A stretch of 64,000 bases of DNA from Oceanithermus profundus DSM 14977 (GTDB taxonomy: Bacteria > Deinococcota > Deinococci > Deinococcales > Marinithermaceae), in contig NC_014761.1 in NCBI RefSeq assembly GCF_000183745.1, forward strand, positions 62,001 through 126,000. The letters are read 5' to 3'. Of the stretch, positions 1-7,713 are shown piece by piece (position 1 is the stretch's first letter; each line of letters opens with the position of its first letter). The position numbers were made by a program, and so were the translations under genes. The notes under the pieces are model-generated. The model ran no database searches. It was not told the origin of the DNA and was given only the letters and a program-made list of their open reading frames with translations.

Positions 1-853
1 CGTCCACGTCGGGCCCGTCGGCGAGCGTGACCACCAGCTCGCTGGCGGCGGCGGCCTCCAGGTCGGCCGCGGCCCGCTCGCGCAGCGGGCCCGCGCCCTC
101 GTAGCGCCGCGAGACCGAGACCGCGAACCCGGCGCGCTCCAGCTCGGTTCGCATCCGCGCCGCCCAGCAACGCTGCACCTCGAACTGGCCGCCCCCGAAC
201 TCCAGGTGCACGCGTCCGGCCTCGGGCGCCGCCGCGGACGGGGGCGGCGGGTCGTGGGGGCGGAGCACCAGCTCCCGGCAGAGGCCGGCCACCGCGGCCT
301 CGGCCTCGTCGAGGGCGGCGGCCGTCCGGCGCAGGTAGTCCTCGCGGCCGTCGAAGCGCAGGCTCAGGTCGAAACGGCCCAGGTTCTCGATTCGGGCGGC
401 GAGCCGGCCGAGCAGCGGTGGCGCGGTCAGCACCTCCTCGGTGCCGTCGTAGCGCAGCACGAAGAAGTTGAGCCAGAGCAGCACCGCGGGCGTGCCCACG
501 CCGGCGGCGTAGCCCACCTCGAAGGCGACGCCGCTGTCGGCCTGGAGATCGCCGAGCGGGGCCAGCAGGGCGAAGCCACGCTCGATGTGGTCGCGGTCCA
601 GGTCGTAGATGGCGCGGCTGAACCCGTCCGCGGGCACGCCCTGGAGGGCGCTGTTGGAGTCGCGGAAGGGCAGGAAGGTAAGGGGCTCGCGCCCCTCGAG
701 CCCCAGCGCGTTCAACCCGGCGCGCAGGCCGCGCACGCAGCCGCGCTCGAGCCGGGCCCCCAAATAGCGCCCCGAGGGATCGTAGAGCCGGGTGGCCACG
801 TAGACGGGCGCCTCGCCCGCGGCCAGCCGCCTCGCGCGCGCGTGCGGGTTCAT
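1..853 (-). CDS. Nucleoside 2-deoxyribosyltransferase-like protein, tandem domains (3' end outside window)
   Basis: Reading the minus strand from the ATG at 853 gives an open frame that leaves the window at position 1. The first domain (about residues 15-160) ends in DSGVAFEVGYAAGVG, which matches the nucleoside 2-deoxyribosyltransferase signature DSGTxxExGxA with its catalytic Glu. A second copy of the fold seems to begin near residue 210 (RVHLEFGG...) and reaches its own Asp-rich loop, LADGPDVD, at the window edge. The start overlaps the stop of the upstream transporter gene as ATGA, so the two are probably translationally coupled. Family members transfer deoxyribose between bases or hydrolyse nucleotides; the substrate here is unknown. 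The domain repeat is my reading of the sequence and needs the missing 3' end to confirm it. Confidence 0.7.
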   Translation of the reverse strand, partial: MNPHARARRLAAGEAPVYVATRLYDPSGRYLGARLERGCVRGLRAGLNALGLEGREPLTFLPFRDSNSALQGVPADGFSRAIYDLDRDHIERGFALLAPLGDLQADSGVAFEVGYAAGVGTPAVLLWLNFFVLRYDGTEEVLTAPPLLGRLAARIENLGRFDLSLRFDGREDYLRRTAAALDEAEAAVAGLCRELVLRPHDPPPPSAAAPEAGRVHLEFGGGQFEVQRCWAARMRTELERAGFAVSVSRRYEGAGPLRERAAADLEAAAASELVVTLADGPDVD

Positions 854-1371
854 CCTTCGCGGGCCACCATGAAGACCCCCGCCAGCACCAGCAGCAGACC
901 CAGCGCCCGCGTGGGCGTCAGCGCGATCATGGGAAGTTCGAAGAGGCCGAACTGGTCGATGAGGGCCGCGGCGATCAGCTGGCTGGAGACGATGGCCACC
1001 AGCGCGGCGAGCACCCCCAGGTGCTGGATGGCCACGATCGTGCCCACGACGACGAGCGCCCCCAGGACCCCGCCCAGGTAGGCGAAGGCGGGGATCCCTT
1101 CGCCGGGTGCGGCGCGGAAGGCCCAGGCCAGCACGGCCAGCGCCAGCACCACCCCGGCAAGCATCAGGAAGCGCAGCGTGCCGTCGAGGCGCACGGCCGC
1201 GGGGCCGCGCTCGAAGAGCAGCAGCCCCAGGACCCCGACGGCCAGGCCCAGGAGGTGGACCACCGCGACCATCCCCCAGGTGCCCAGGCGCGCCTGCAGC
1301 GCCGCGTTCACGGGACCGATGATCGCGATGAGCACGCCCGTGGTCGCGGCGGCCCAGAGGCCCGGATTCAT
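850..1371 (-). CDS. DMT-superfamily transporter, YdcZ (DUF606) family
   Basis: A 173-residue, almost wholly hydrophobic protein with about five membrane helices. It opens MNPGLWAAATTGVLIAIIGP and has the small-residue-rich helices typical of YdcZ/DUF606 half-size drug/metabolite transporters, which usually have about 140-150 residues and probably work as dimers in the inner membrane. It ends in ATGA overlap with the deoxyribosyltransferase-like gene, so the two form one transcription unit. That pairing hints that a nucleoside or base could be the cargo, but nothing in the sequence proves it. Confidence 0.8.
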   Translation of the reverse strand: MNPGLWAAATTGVLIAIIGPVNAALQARLGTWGMVAVVHLLGLAVGVLGLLLFERGPAAVRLDGTLRFLMLAGVVLALAVLAWAFRAAPGEGIPAFAYLGGVLGALVVVGTIVAIQHLGVLAALVAIVSSQLIAAALIDQFGLFELPMIALTPTRALGLLLVLAGVFMVAREG

Positions 1372-1457
1372 GCGCGACCCACCCGCACGGTCAGGATAGG
1401 CTTCATACTTTCATTCTAAACAAGCCCGGAGGGGATTTTCCAGCGGGACCGCGGGCG

Positions 1458-2606
1458 TCAGGGCCCGGGGTTCGAAGCCGGCGGGGTGGGGTTTTCCGAA
1501 GGCCGGTCCTCGGGCGCGGGCTGGGCGCCGGGCGCGGGGGCCTTGGGTACGGAGGGCGGGGTGAGGCGGCCGCCGGGGTTGAAGGCGTAGTCCTTGCGCA
1601 GCAGCTCCAGGTCTGCGGCGTTCACCGCACCGTCGCCGTTGAGGTCGGGGTCGAACTTGGGCGCGGCCTCCCCCTCTGCGCCCGCGGGGGGCGCCTTGGC
1701 CTCGGGCGCGGGAGCCGCGCCGCCCTCCGGGGCGGTTTCGGCACCGGGTTCCGGAGCCGTCCCCGCGCCCCCGGCGGACTCGGGGGCGGACGGCTCCGCC
1801 TTGGTGGGGGCGCCGGCGGCGGGCGGGGCGGGCTCGCCCTTCTGCGCCGCGGGCTTCCGGCCCCAGGCCGCCGCCAGCGCGCGCAGGTCCTCGAAGGCGT
1901 AGCGGCCCTGGTCGGCGGGGCGCTTGGGCGGCGACTTGGTGTAGGGCTCCCCCTTGGCGTCGAAGAACTGGGTCTGGGCCTGCACCCGCGGGCGCAGCTT
2001 GCGGGTGGGTTCGAACTTGAGCCGGAAGACCTCGCCGCCCTTGAAGGTCTTGGTGAAGGCGCCGTCGAGGTCGAGGGTCTGCTTCTCGGCGTCGTAGCGC
2101 AGCACGTAGAGCAACTCGGGCGCGGCCTTGAAGCTGTCGAGGTCGGGCTTCAGGTCCTTGGCCGTAAGGCGCAGGCGCAGGGCGCTGGCGGGCCGCTCGC
2201 TGAGGGTGAAGACGGCGATGAAGGGGGCGTCGGTCTCGGACTCGGGAATCTTGATCCGGAGCGCGGGCGGGGGCGGGTCCTTGACCGCGAGCGTGAAGGA
2301 GGCGCTGCGGCTGGACAGGGCGGCGTCGGTGACCACCACGGTGACCTTGAAGCTGCCCTTTTCGCGGGGGATGCCGCTGAGGCGGCCGTTCGTGAAGTTC
2401 AGGCCCTGGGGCAGCTTGCCCTCGAGCTCGTAGCGGTAAGGGCGGACGCCGCCCGAGGCGGGAAACTTGGCCTCGTAGCGCTCGCCGATGTACGCGGGGG
2501 GCGCCGAGCGCACGGTGATGCGCAGCGGCTCGCCGGCGCCGCCCTCGCTGGTGCCGCAGGCGGCGAGCAGCAACGCGGCCGCGATCAGGACCCCCGCTAG
2601 ACGCAT
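1458..2606 (-). CDS. Lipoprotein with putative Ig (He_PIG) and dockerin-like segments
   Basis: The N terminus is a lipoprotein signal with lipobox LLLAAC (Cys17). Residues about 30-110 resemble a putative Ig domain (YRYELEGKLPQGLNF and GRLSGIPREKGSFKVTV follow the He_PIG pattern). A long Pro/Ala/Glu/Gly-rich linker covers roughly residues 250-315. It is followed by one calcium-binding dockerin-like repeat (DLNGDGAVNAADLELLRKDY) and a Pro-rich tail. The protein is likely anchored to the cell envelope and may interact with other surface proteins or carbohydrate. A single dockerin half-repeat is less than a true dockerin, so cellulosome-like function should not be assumed. Confidence 0.75.
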   Translation of the reverse strand: MRLAGVLIAAALLLAACGTSEGGAGEPLRITVRSAPPAYIGERYEAKFPASGGVRPYRYELEGKLPQGLNFTNGRLSGIPREKGSFKVTVVVTDAALSSRSASFTLAVKDPPPPALRIKIPESETDAPFIAVFTLSERPASALRLRLTAKDLKPDLDSFKAAPELLYVLRYDAEKQTLDLDGAFTKTFKGGEVFRLKFEPTRKLRPRVQAQTQFFDAKGEPYTKSPPKRPADQGRYAFEDLRALAAAWGRKPAAQKGEPAPPAAGAPTKAEPSAPESAGGAGTAPEPGAETAPEGGAAPAPEAKAPPAGAEGEAAPKFDPDLNGDGAVNAADLELLRKDYAFNPGGRLTPPSVPKAPAPGAQPAPEDRPSENPTPPASNPGP

Positions 2607-2648
2607 GGTTTCAAGCTAGCTCCGGCGGCGATGAGATGGCTGATGGGC

Positions 2649-2852
2649 TCACGTCCGGCGCGAGGCGCGCCCGAGGCGGCAGCCCAGCACCGCGGCGATC
2701 CAGGCGAGGGCCGCGAGTGCGAGCGGCCGCACCCCCGAACCCAGGTATGCGAGGAGCGCGTCGGTCCGGCCCGTGGCCAGTGCGGCCAGAACCGCGAGGA
2801 GGACGAAGAGGAGCAGGGCGAACGTGGCGAAAAGGGAACAGCGCTTCGGCAT
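2649..2852 (-). CDS. Small two-helix membrane protein
   Basis: A 67-residue protein with two predicted membrane helices (FATFALLLFVLLAVLAAL and PLALAALAWIAAVLG) separated by a short loop. I recognise no family. The start is supported by a TAGGAT box at 2864-2859, six bases before the ATG, the leaderless arrangement repeated elsewhere in this window. It sits between the lipoprotein gene, on the same strand, and a divergent secreted-protein gene. It could be chance coding, but the hydrophobic pattern and promoter argue for a real gene. Confidence 0.5.
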   Translation of the reverse strand: MPKRCSLFATFALLLFVLLAVLAALATGRTDALLAYLGSGVRPLALAALAWIAAVLGCRLGRASRRT

Positions 2853-2954
2853 GCCCCCATCCTAGCCCGGGCGCGCGGAGCTTTCGGGTGATAAACGCGG
2901 GATTAACGCGGCGTTTGCCTGGCGTTTACTCCCGGGGTGCACCCTAAGGGCGTC

Positions 2955-3560
2955 ATGAAACGGACACGCGTACACATCCCCCTGATCGCCGCCGCCCTTC
3001 TGCTGGTGGGCGCGGCCCTGGCCATCGGCACCCAGGCCCCAGGCTCCCAGAGCGCGGACGACGTCCCGCCGCAGATCGCCCTTCAGGCGACGGCCGTCTT
3101 CCTCTACGACGCGGACGGCAACGTCGTTTGGAGCGACACCTTCCCGAACAAGGCGGACGACGCCGTCTTCCGGCAGGCCGCGAGCGTCAAGCTCACGGAC
3201 GCCCAGGGGCAGACCGTCTTCGAAGGCCCCGTGGAGTGGATCGCGAGCGGCGACTCCTCGCCCGACGCCTACGTAACGATCGACGGCCGACCGGTGAAGC
3301 TCGAGCACCTGATCCGCGCCGCCCTCGGCCACGGCTCGGAGGACGGCTCCTACGAAGACGACGACCACGGCCAGAGCCGCGGCGACTACGAGCACGACGG
3401 CTCGGACGGCGACCGCAGCCACGACGGCAGCTACGACAGCGACCGCGACAGTGACCACGATCGCTCGGACGGGAGCATGTCGGACGACGACCACGACAGC
3501 GACCACGACAGCGACCGCGGTAGCGACGACGGCGACCACGGCGACGACCACGACGACTAA
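2955..3560 (+). CDS. Secreted protein with Asp/Ser/His-rich tail
   Basis: From ATG 2955 the product has about 201 residues. An N-terminal signal helix (IPLIAAALLLVGAALAIG) is followed by a globular part of about 100 residues (TAVFLYDADGNVVWSD...). The last 75 or so residues are almost only Asp, Ser, His, Gly, Arg and Glu, with repeated DSDHDSDR-like units. An in-frame GTG lies upstream at 2937, but AAGGG at 2946-2950 precedes the ATG. The acidic, His-containing tail is likely disordered and could bind divalent metal ions outside the cytoplasm. No family is recognised. The gene ends just before a strong bidirectional terminator. Confidence 0.7.
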   Translation: MKRTRVHIPLIAAALLLVGAALAIGTQAPGSQSADDVPPQIALQATAVFLYDADGNVVWSDTFPNKADDAVFRQAASVKLTDAQGQTVFEGPVEWIASGDSSPDAYVTIDGRPVKLEHLIRAALGHGSEDGSYEDDDHGQSRGDYEHDGSDGDRSHDGSYDSDRDSDHDRSDGSMSDDDHDSDHDSDRGSDDGDHGDDHDD

Positions 3561-3573
3561 CCAACCGCGCTAA

Positions 3574-3607
3574 GCGAAAGGGGCCCGCTGCAGCGGGCCC
3601 CTTTCGC
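3574..3607. terminator. Bidirectional intrinsic terminator
   Basis: A perfect 34-bp palindrome with arms GCGAAAGGGGCCCGCTG and its complement. It lies between two convergent genes (stops at 3560 and 3619), with AAA/TTT stretches at the stem bases, so it can end transcription from both sides. Confidence 0.85.
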
Positions 3608-3618
3608 GTGGGAGTGGT

Positions 3619-4845
3619 TCAAAGGCCGTAGCTGACGGTCTTCTCGGAGATCATGAGGTCGCTGCCGTCGGGGAGGAAGAACATGCCCGTGTCCCCGAGG
3701 TTCGCCAGCTCCGCGATCGTGCGGTTGGACTCCACGGCGGTCACCGTGACGTTCACGGTGTCGCCGATCGCGGGCAGCGTGTCCGCGAAGCCGCTCAACG
3801 CGGTCAGGTCGGGCAAGGAGTACCCGGTGGCGCTGCCCAGATAGGCCTTGCTGATCACCACGTTCACGACGACGGCCGTGCCCCATTCGACGTTGATGGT
3901 GTAGGCCAGCAGGTTCGCGCCGACGGTGAGGTTCGCGACGCTCACCGGCGAGCCGCTGACGCTGGGGTCGATGGGGGCGGGCAGGGAGATCGTCGGCGCA
4001 CCGGAAGCCCGGACGAAAAAGCTTCCGATTCCATAGGGCGGGTTCTCTGCGGCGACCATGAAGACGTTGCGGTCGGCGAAGCCGAGCTCCGGGTAGGGGC
4101 CGCCGCTGCTGGTGGGGATCGCCCCGTAGGGGCTGACCAGGGTGCCGTTGGGCGTGACCGCCGTAACGCGCCAGAGGCCGGCCCAGCCGGCGGGCACCTG
4201 GGCGCTGAAATCCGGCAGGTTGGCCATGGTCGGGGCGTCGCTGTCGGTGATGGCGTCCCCGGCCCCGGTGAAGTCGAAAGCGGCCCCGTCGGTCGCCGTA
4301 ACCGTGTACATTTTGGCCGCGAGCAGATTGGGCGGGATGTTGCTGTCGTAAACCAGGATCACGAGGTCCTGCTGCCCCTCGACCCCGTCGCTGACGCTGA
4401 AGGTCCCGGTCAGGTTGTTGCTGACCTGGCCCCCGAACCCCGAAGCCTTGTGGACGATCTCGACGACGGCCGCGCCCGTGACGCCGGAAGCGTCGTAGCT
4501 GACATTGAAGGAGATCGTGGCGGGCGGGGCCGCGCTGCACGAGGCGTCGAGCGCGTTCAGGTCGTCGGTGGTCAGGCTGAGTACGCTCACGTTGTCCCCG
4601 CAACGCACGACCACGTCGTAGGCGCCGCCCGCCGTGACCGTGAAGGTGAAGCTCGTGGGGTCGGACGGCACCTGCCAGCTCCCGCCGCCAGCGCGGTAGG
4701 CGGCGGCGCTTGCGCCCGTGGCGGTTACCGTCACGGTGACGTCGCCGCCCCCGCCGTTGCCGCCGTTTCCGGGGGCGCCCCCGCCACTGCAGGCGGCGAG
4801 CAAGAAGCCTAAGCCGAGGGCCAACAACGCTGCTGCTTTTCTCAT
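3619..4845 (-). CDS. Secreted lipoprotein of unknown function
   Basis: The start at 4845 gives a lipoprotein signal (MRKAAALLALGLGFLLAACSGG, Cys19 in the lipobox) and is preceded by GGAGG at 4857-4853 with seven-base spacing; a longer frame from 4917 lacks this support. The mature protein, about 390 residues, begins with a Gly/Asn-rich linker. It then has beta-rich, Val/Thr-rich segments reminiscent of repeated Ig-like or beta-sandwich domains (DVTVTVTATGASAAAYRAGG). It is probably exported and membrane anchored. No enzymatic motif is visible. The preceding 200 bp are AT-rich and probably carry its promoter. Confidence 0.75.
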   Translation of the reverse strand: MRKAAALLALGLGFLLAACSGGGAPGNGGNGGGGDVTVTVTATGASAAAYRAGGGSWQVPSDPTSFTFTVTAGGAYDVVVRCGDNVSVLSLTTDDLNALDASCSAAPPATISFNVSYDASGVTGAAVVEIVHKASGFGGQVSNNLTGTFSVSDGVEGQQDLVILVYDSNIPPNLLAAKMYTVTATDGAAFDFTGAGDAITDSDAPTMANLPDFSAQVPAGWAGLWRVTAVTPNGTLVSPYGAIPTSSGGPYPELGFADRNVFMVAAENPPYGIGSFFVRASGAPTISLPAPIDPSVSGSPVSVANLTVGANLLAYTINVEWGTAVVVNVVISKAYLGSATGYSLPDLTALSGFADTLPAIGDTVNVTVTAVESNRTIAELANLGDTGMFFLPDGSDLMISEKTVSYGL

Positions 4846-5131
4846 ATCCCTACCTCCAGGTTCCCAATGTATACGTACCGATAGTGTGATCTTGTGATAT
4901 ATGCACCTGAGGGGCATGAGACGAACCGGCCCGGAAATCGAAGCATGGGAAAATTCTGTGACCGAAGTTTCTTTTGTGGGGTAAAGTGTAAATCAGATTA
5001 CAACGCGCCGGACATCCCGGCCGATAACGACGGCCCTACCAGGTCCGGGCGGAGGATCCGCCAGAAAAGAGTAATTTATGGAATTGGTACGCTCAAAAAC
5101 CTGAGCCGATAGCGCTCATGCCTATGGCCGG

Positions 5132-5926
5132 CTAGTCCCGGGCGAGCCGCGCGTCCAGATCCGGCAGCTCGGCCAGGCTCGCGATCACGTAATCCGGCTT
5201 CACGTCGGCCCAGTCGAGCTCCTCGGGCCGGGTGACGCCGCTGAGGGTGAGGATGCCCACGAGCCCCGCGCGGCGGGCCATCAGGATGTCCGTGCCCAGG
5301 CGGTCGCCCACCATGGCTACCCGGTCGGCCGGCAGCTCCAGGCGCTCGAGCGCCGCCCGCACGGTGTGGGGCGAGGGCTTGCCCACCACCGCCTCCACCT
5401 TCTTCCCCGTCGTCGCCTCGAGCGCGGCGATCACGGCTGCGGCGTCGGGGATCTCGCCCCCCTCGACCGGGCAGGTGGGGTCGGGGTTGGTGGCCACGAA
5501 GCGCGCCCCCCGGCGGATGGCCTGGAAGGCGGTGTTGAGCTTGTCCCAGGTGCAGGTGCGGTCGAAGGCGGCCACCACGAACTCGATGCGTTCGGGGTCG
5601 CCTGAAAGCTCGAGCCCCGCGGCCTCCAGCTCGGCGAGCAGCGGCGGCTCGCCGATGGCGTAGACGCGCGCCCCCGGCCGCTCGCGCGCCAGGTAGCGCG
5701 CCATCACGTAGGAGGAGTGGATCACGTCGTCCTCGCTCGCCCGCACGCCCAGCCGGGTCAGCTTCTCGGCGTAGTCGGCGCGCGAGTGCAGCGGCTTGTT
5801 CGAGAGGAAGACGATCCTCCGCCCCCGCCGGCGCAGCTCGGCGATGGCCCGGTCGGCCCCCGGGATCAGCCGCTCGCCCAGGTAGACGGTGCCGTCGAGG
5901 TCGAGGAGGTAGCCCTGGATGCCCAT
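5132..5926 (-). CDS. HAD-superfamily IIA (NagD-like) phosphatase
   Basis: A 264-residue HAD hydrolase with motif I DLDGT (nucleophile Asp9), motif II in LSNKP, motif III Lys in GKPSP and motif IV GDRLGTDI. The C2-type cap between motifs II and III places it in the NagD / p-nitrophenylphosphatase / glycerol-phosphate phosphatase group. Its start directly abuts the stop of ugpE (5927), so it is the last gene of the glycerol-3-phosphate-type uptake operon. Context suggests a phosphoglycerol or sugar-phosphate substrate, but the family is promiscuous. Confidence 0.85.
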   Translation of the reverse strand: MGIQGYLLDLDGTVYLGERLIPGADRAIAELRRRGRRIVFLSNKPLHSRADYAEKLTRLGVRASEDDVIHSSYVMARYLARERPGARVYAIGEPPLLAELEAAGLELSGDPERIEFVVAAFDRTCTWDKLNTAFQAIRRGARFVATNPDPTCPVEGGEIPDAAAVIAALEATTGKKVEAVVGKPSPHTVRAALERLELPADRVAMVGDRLGTDILMARRAGLVGILTLSGVTRPEELDWADVKPDYVIASLAELPDLDARLARD

Positions 5927-6754
5927 CTATTTCTCCGACTGCATGGCGATGCCCTGGGCGAAGCTCTTGCGCAGCGCGATCAGCACCACCAAGGGCGGCA
6001 CCATGGCGATCACCGTTCCGGCCATGATCACGTTCCACTCCGGGGCGATCTGCTCGCTGGCGATCAGCATCTTCAGCCCGATCTGGACCACCCGCATGTC
6101 GGCCGAGTTGGTCACGATCAGCGGCCAGAGGTACTGGCTCCACATGAAGATGAACTCGATCACGAATAAGGCGGCGATGTTGGTGCGGGAAAGCGGCACC
6201 AGGATCTGCCAGAAGTAGCGCATCGGCCCGGCGCCGTCCACCCGCGCGGCGTCGGAGAGCTCGCGCGGGACGGTGAGGAAGAACTGGCGGAAGAGCAGGA
6301 TGCCGGTGGTGCTGGCGAAGAAGGGCACGGTGAGGGCGTAGTAGGTGTCGATCCAGTGGAAGGCGTCCATCAGCTCGTAGGTGGGCAGGATGCGCACGGG
6401 CAGCGGCAGCATCTGGGTGATCATGCTGAGCGCGAAGAGGAAGCCCGCGCCGCGGAAGCGGAAGTGGGTGTAGGCGAAGGCGGCCAGCAGCGAGAGCACG
6501 ATCTTCACGAAGGCCACCACCAACGAGATCACGGTGCTGTTGAAGAAGAGCCGGCCGAAGTTGGCGCGCACCCAGGCTTCGTGCAGGTTGCTCAGGAACT
6601 CGGTGCCGGGCAGCAGCCGCGGCGGGTACTGGTAGGCCTCGCGGAAGCTGAGGGTGCTCGTGACCAGCGCGTAGTAGACCGGAAAGGCGAGCACGACCAC
6701 CAGCGCGATCAGCGCGGCGTGGGTGAGCAGGCTCAGGCGGGCGTGGCGGCTCAT
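5927..6754 (-). CDS. ugpE: UgpE-like ABC transporter permease
   Basis: A carbohydrate ABC permease (MalG/UgpE type), 275 residues from ATG 6754, with six predicted membrane helices. The cytoplasmic EAA loop that docks the ATPase is visible (ELSDAARVDGAGPMRYFWQI). I chose 6754 over an upstream start at 6835 because it begins at a typical MSRHARLSLLTHAAL amino-terminal helix and has GGGAGGA upstream; the longer form would overlap ugpA. It follows ugpA by 10 bp. With UgpA it should form the membrane channel for sn-glycerol-3-phosphate or a glycerophosphodiester. No ATPase gene lies in this locus. Confidence 0.88.
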   Translation of the reverse strand: MSRHARLSLLTHAALIALVVVLAFPVYYALVTSTLSFREAYQYPPRLLPGTEFLSNLHEAWVRANFGRLFFNSTVISLVVAFVKIVLSLLAAFAYTHFRFRGAGFLFALSMITQMLPLPVRILPTYELMDAFHWIDTYYALTVPFFASTTGILLFRQFFLTVPRELSDAARVDGAGPMRYFWQILVPLSRTNIAALFVIEFIFMWSQYLWPLIVTNSADMRVVQIGLKMLIASEQIAPEWNVIMAGTVIAMVPPLVVLIALRKSFAQGIAMQSEK

Positions 6755-6764
6755 GGCGTCCTCC

Positions 6765-7658
6765 CTAGCGGGCGTAGACCGCCTTCTTGGTGGCGGCGCG
6801 CAGCTGCACCATGGCGGCGACGGCGATGACGACAAAGATAATCACCGACTGGGCGTTGGCGCGGCCCGAATTCAGGTGGATGAAGGCGTCGCGGTAGAGG
6901 TTGTAAACGAGCAGGTTGGTGGCGTCGCCGGGGCCGCCCTGGGTCATGATGTCGATCAGCCCGAAGACCTGGAAGAAGGCGTAGAGCATGTTCATGAAGA
7001 GCAGAAAGGTCGTCGTGGGGCTCAACATCGGCAGGGTGATGTAGCGGAAGCTGAGCCAGGGGCCGGCGCCGTCCACCCGCGCGGCGTCGATGAGCTCTTC
7101 GGGGATGTTCTGCAGTCCGGCGAGGAAGAAGACGATGTTGTAGCCGAGCATCTTCCAGGTGGCCGCGAGCGAGACCACCAGCAGGGCCAGGCTGCCGTTG
7201 GTCATCCAGTTGAGGGTGTAGCCGGGCGCCACCAGCCCCACGAGCCAGGGAATCAGCCCCGTGGCCGGGGCGAAGAGGAGCGCCCAGATGACCCCCGCCA
7301 CCGCGGGCGAGATCGAGTAGGTCCAGACCAGGGCGATCTGGTAGATGCCCAGACCGCCGATGCGCTGGTTGAGCAGCAGCGCGATGCCCAAGGAAGCCGC
7401 GAGGCCCAGGACGACCACGAAGGCCGAGAAGTAGAGGGTCACCACCACGCTTTGCAGGTAGTCGGGGGAACGGAAGAGCTCGAGGTAGTTCTCGAGCCCC
7501 ACGAACAGCTTCTTGTCGCCGAAGAACGAGGTGATGAAGAACGAGCCCCAAACGCTCTGGGCGAAGGGGTAGATCAGGAAGACGACGATGACCGCGAGCG
7601 AGGGGAGGACGAGCAGGTAGGGCAGGTAGGGGTGACCGGGAAAGCGTTCCTCGATCAT
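6765..7658 (-). CDS. ugpA: UgpA-like ABC transporter permease
   Basis: A MalF/UgpA-type permease of 297 residues with six membrane helices (first LPYLLVLPSLAVIVVFLIYP). Its EAA loop reads ELIDAARVDGAGPWLSFRYI. It is the second transporter gene, after ugpB, and is separated from it by a strong GC-rich palindrome. GGAGC before the ATG probably serves as ribosome binding site. It should pair with UgpE as a heterodimeric inner-membrane channel. Confidence 0.88.
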   Translation of the reverse strand: MIEERFPGHPYLPYLLVLPSLAVIVVFLIYPFAQSVWGSFFITSFFGDKKLFVGLENYLELFRSPDYLQSVVVTLYFSAFVVVLGLAASLGIALLLNQRIGGLGIYQIALVWTYSISPAVAGVIWALLFAPATGLIPWLVGLVAPGYTLNWMTNGSLALLVVSLAATWKMLGYNIVFFLAGLQNIPEELIDAARVDGAGPWLSFRYITLPMLSPTTTFLLFMNMLYAFFQVFGLIDIMTQGGPGDATNLLVYNLYRDAFIHLNSGRANAQSVIIFVVIAVAAMVQLRAATKKAVYAR

Positions 7659-7676
7659 GGGCGGCTCCTTGGGAGG

Positions 7677-7704
7677 GAGCGCGGGGGCGGCCGCCCCCGC
7701 GCTC
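7677..7704 (-). terminator. Intercistronic hairpin between ugpB and ugpA
   Basis: A perfect 28-bp palindrome (arm GAGCGCGGGGGCGG) between the stop of ugpB and the start of ugpA, with no T-run after it. Such hairpins after binding-protein genes often protect the upstream mRNA or partly terminate, so that more binding protein than permease is made. That role is an inference from position. Confidence 0.6.
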
Positions 7705-7713
7705 CGGGGCGGG

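Noticed and set aside
2862-3551. Val/Ala-rich and Arg/Gly-rich frames antisense to the Asp-rich tail
   Set aside because: Direct mirror of the GAC/CAC/AGC codon repeats on the plus strand; no start signals.
3374-3555. CRISPR-like repetition in the Asp-rich gene
   Set aside because: The repeats are short codon repeats in a coding frame with no regular spacers.
4894-5112. Short plus-strand frame between the lipoprotein and HAD genes
   Set aside because: No ribosome binding site, no similarity, and it covers the probable promoter region of the lipoprotein gene.
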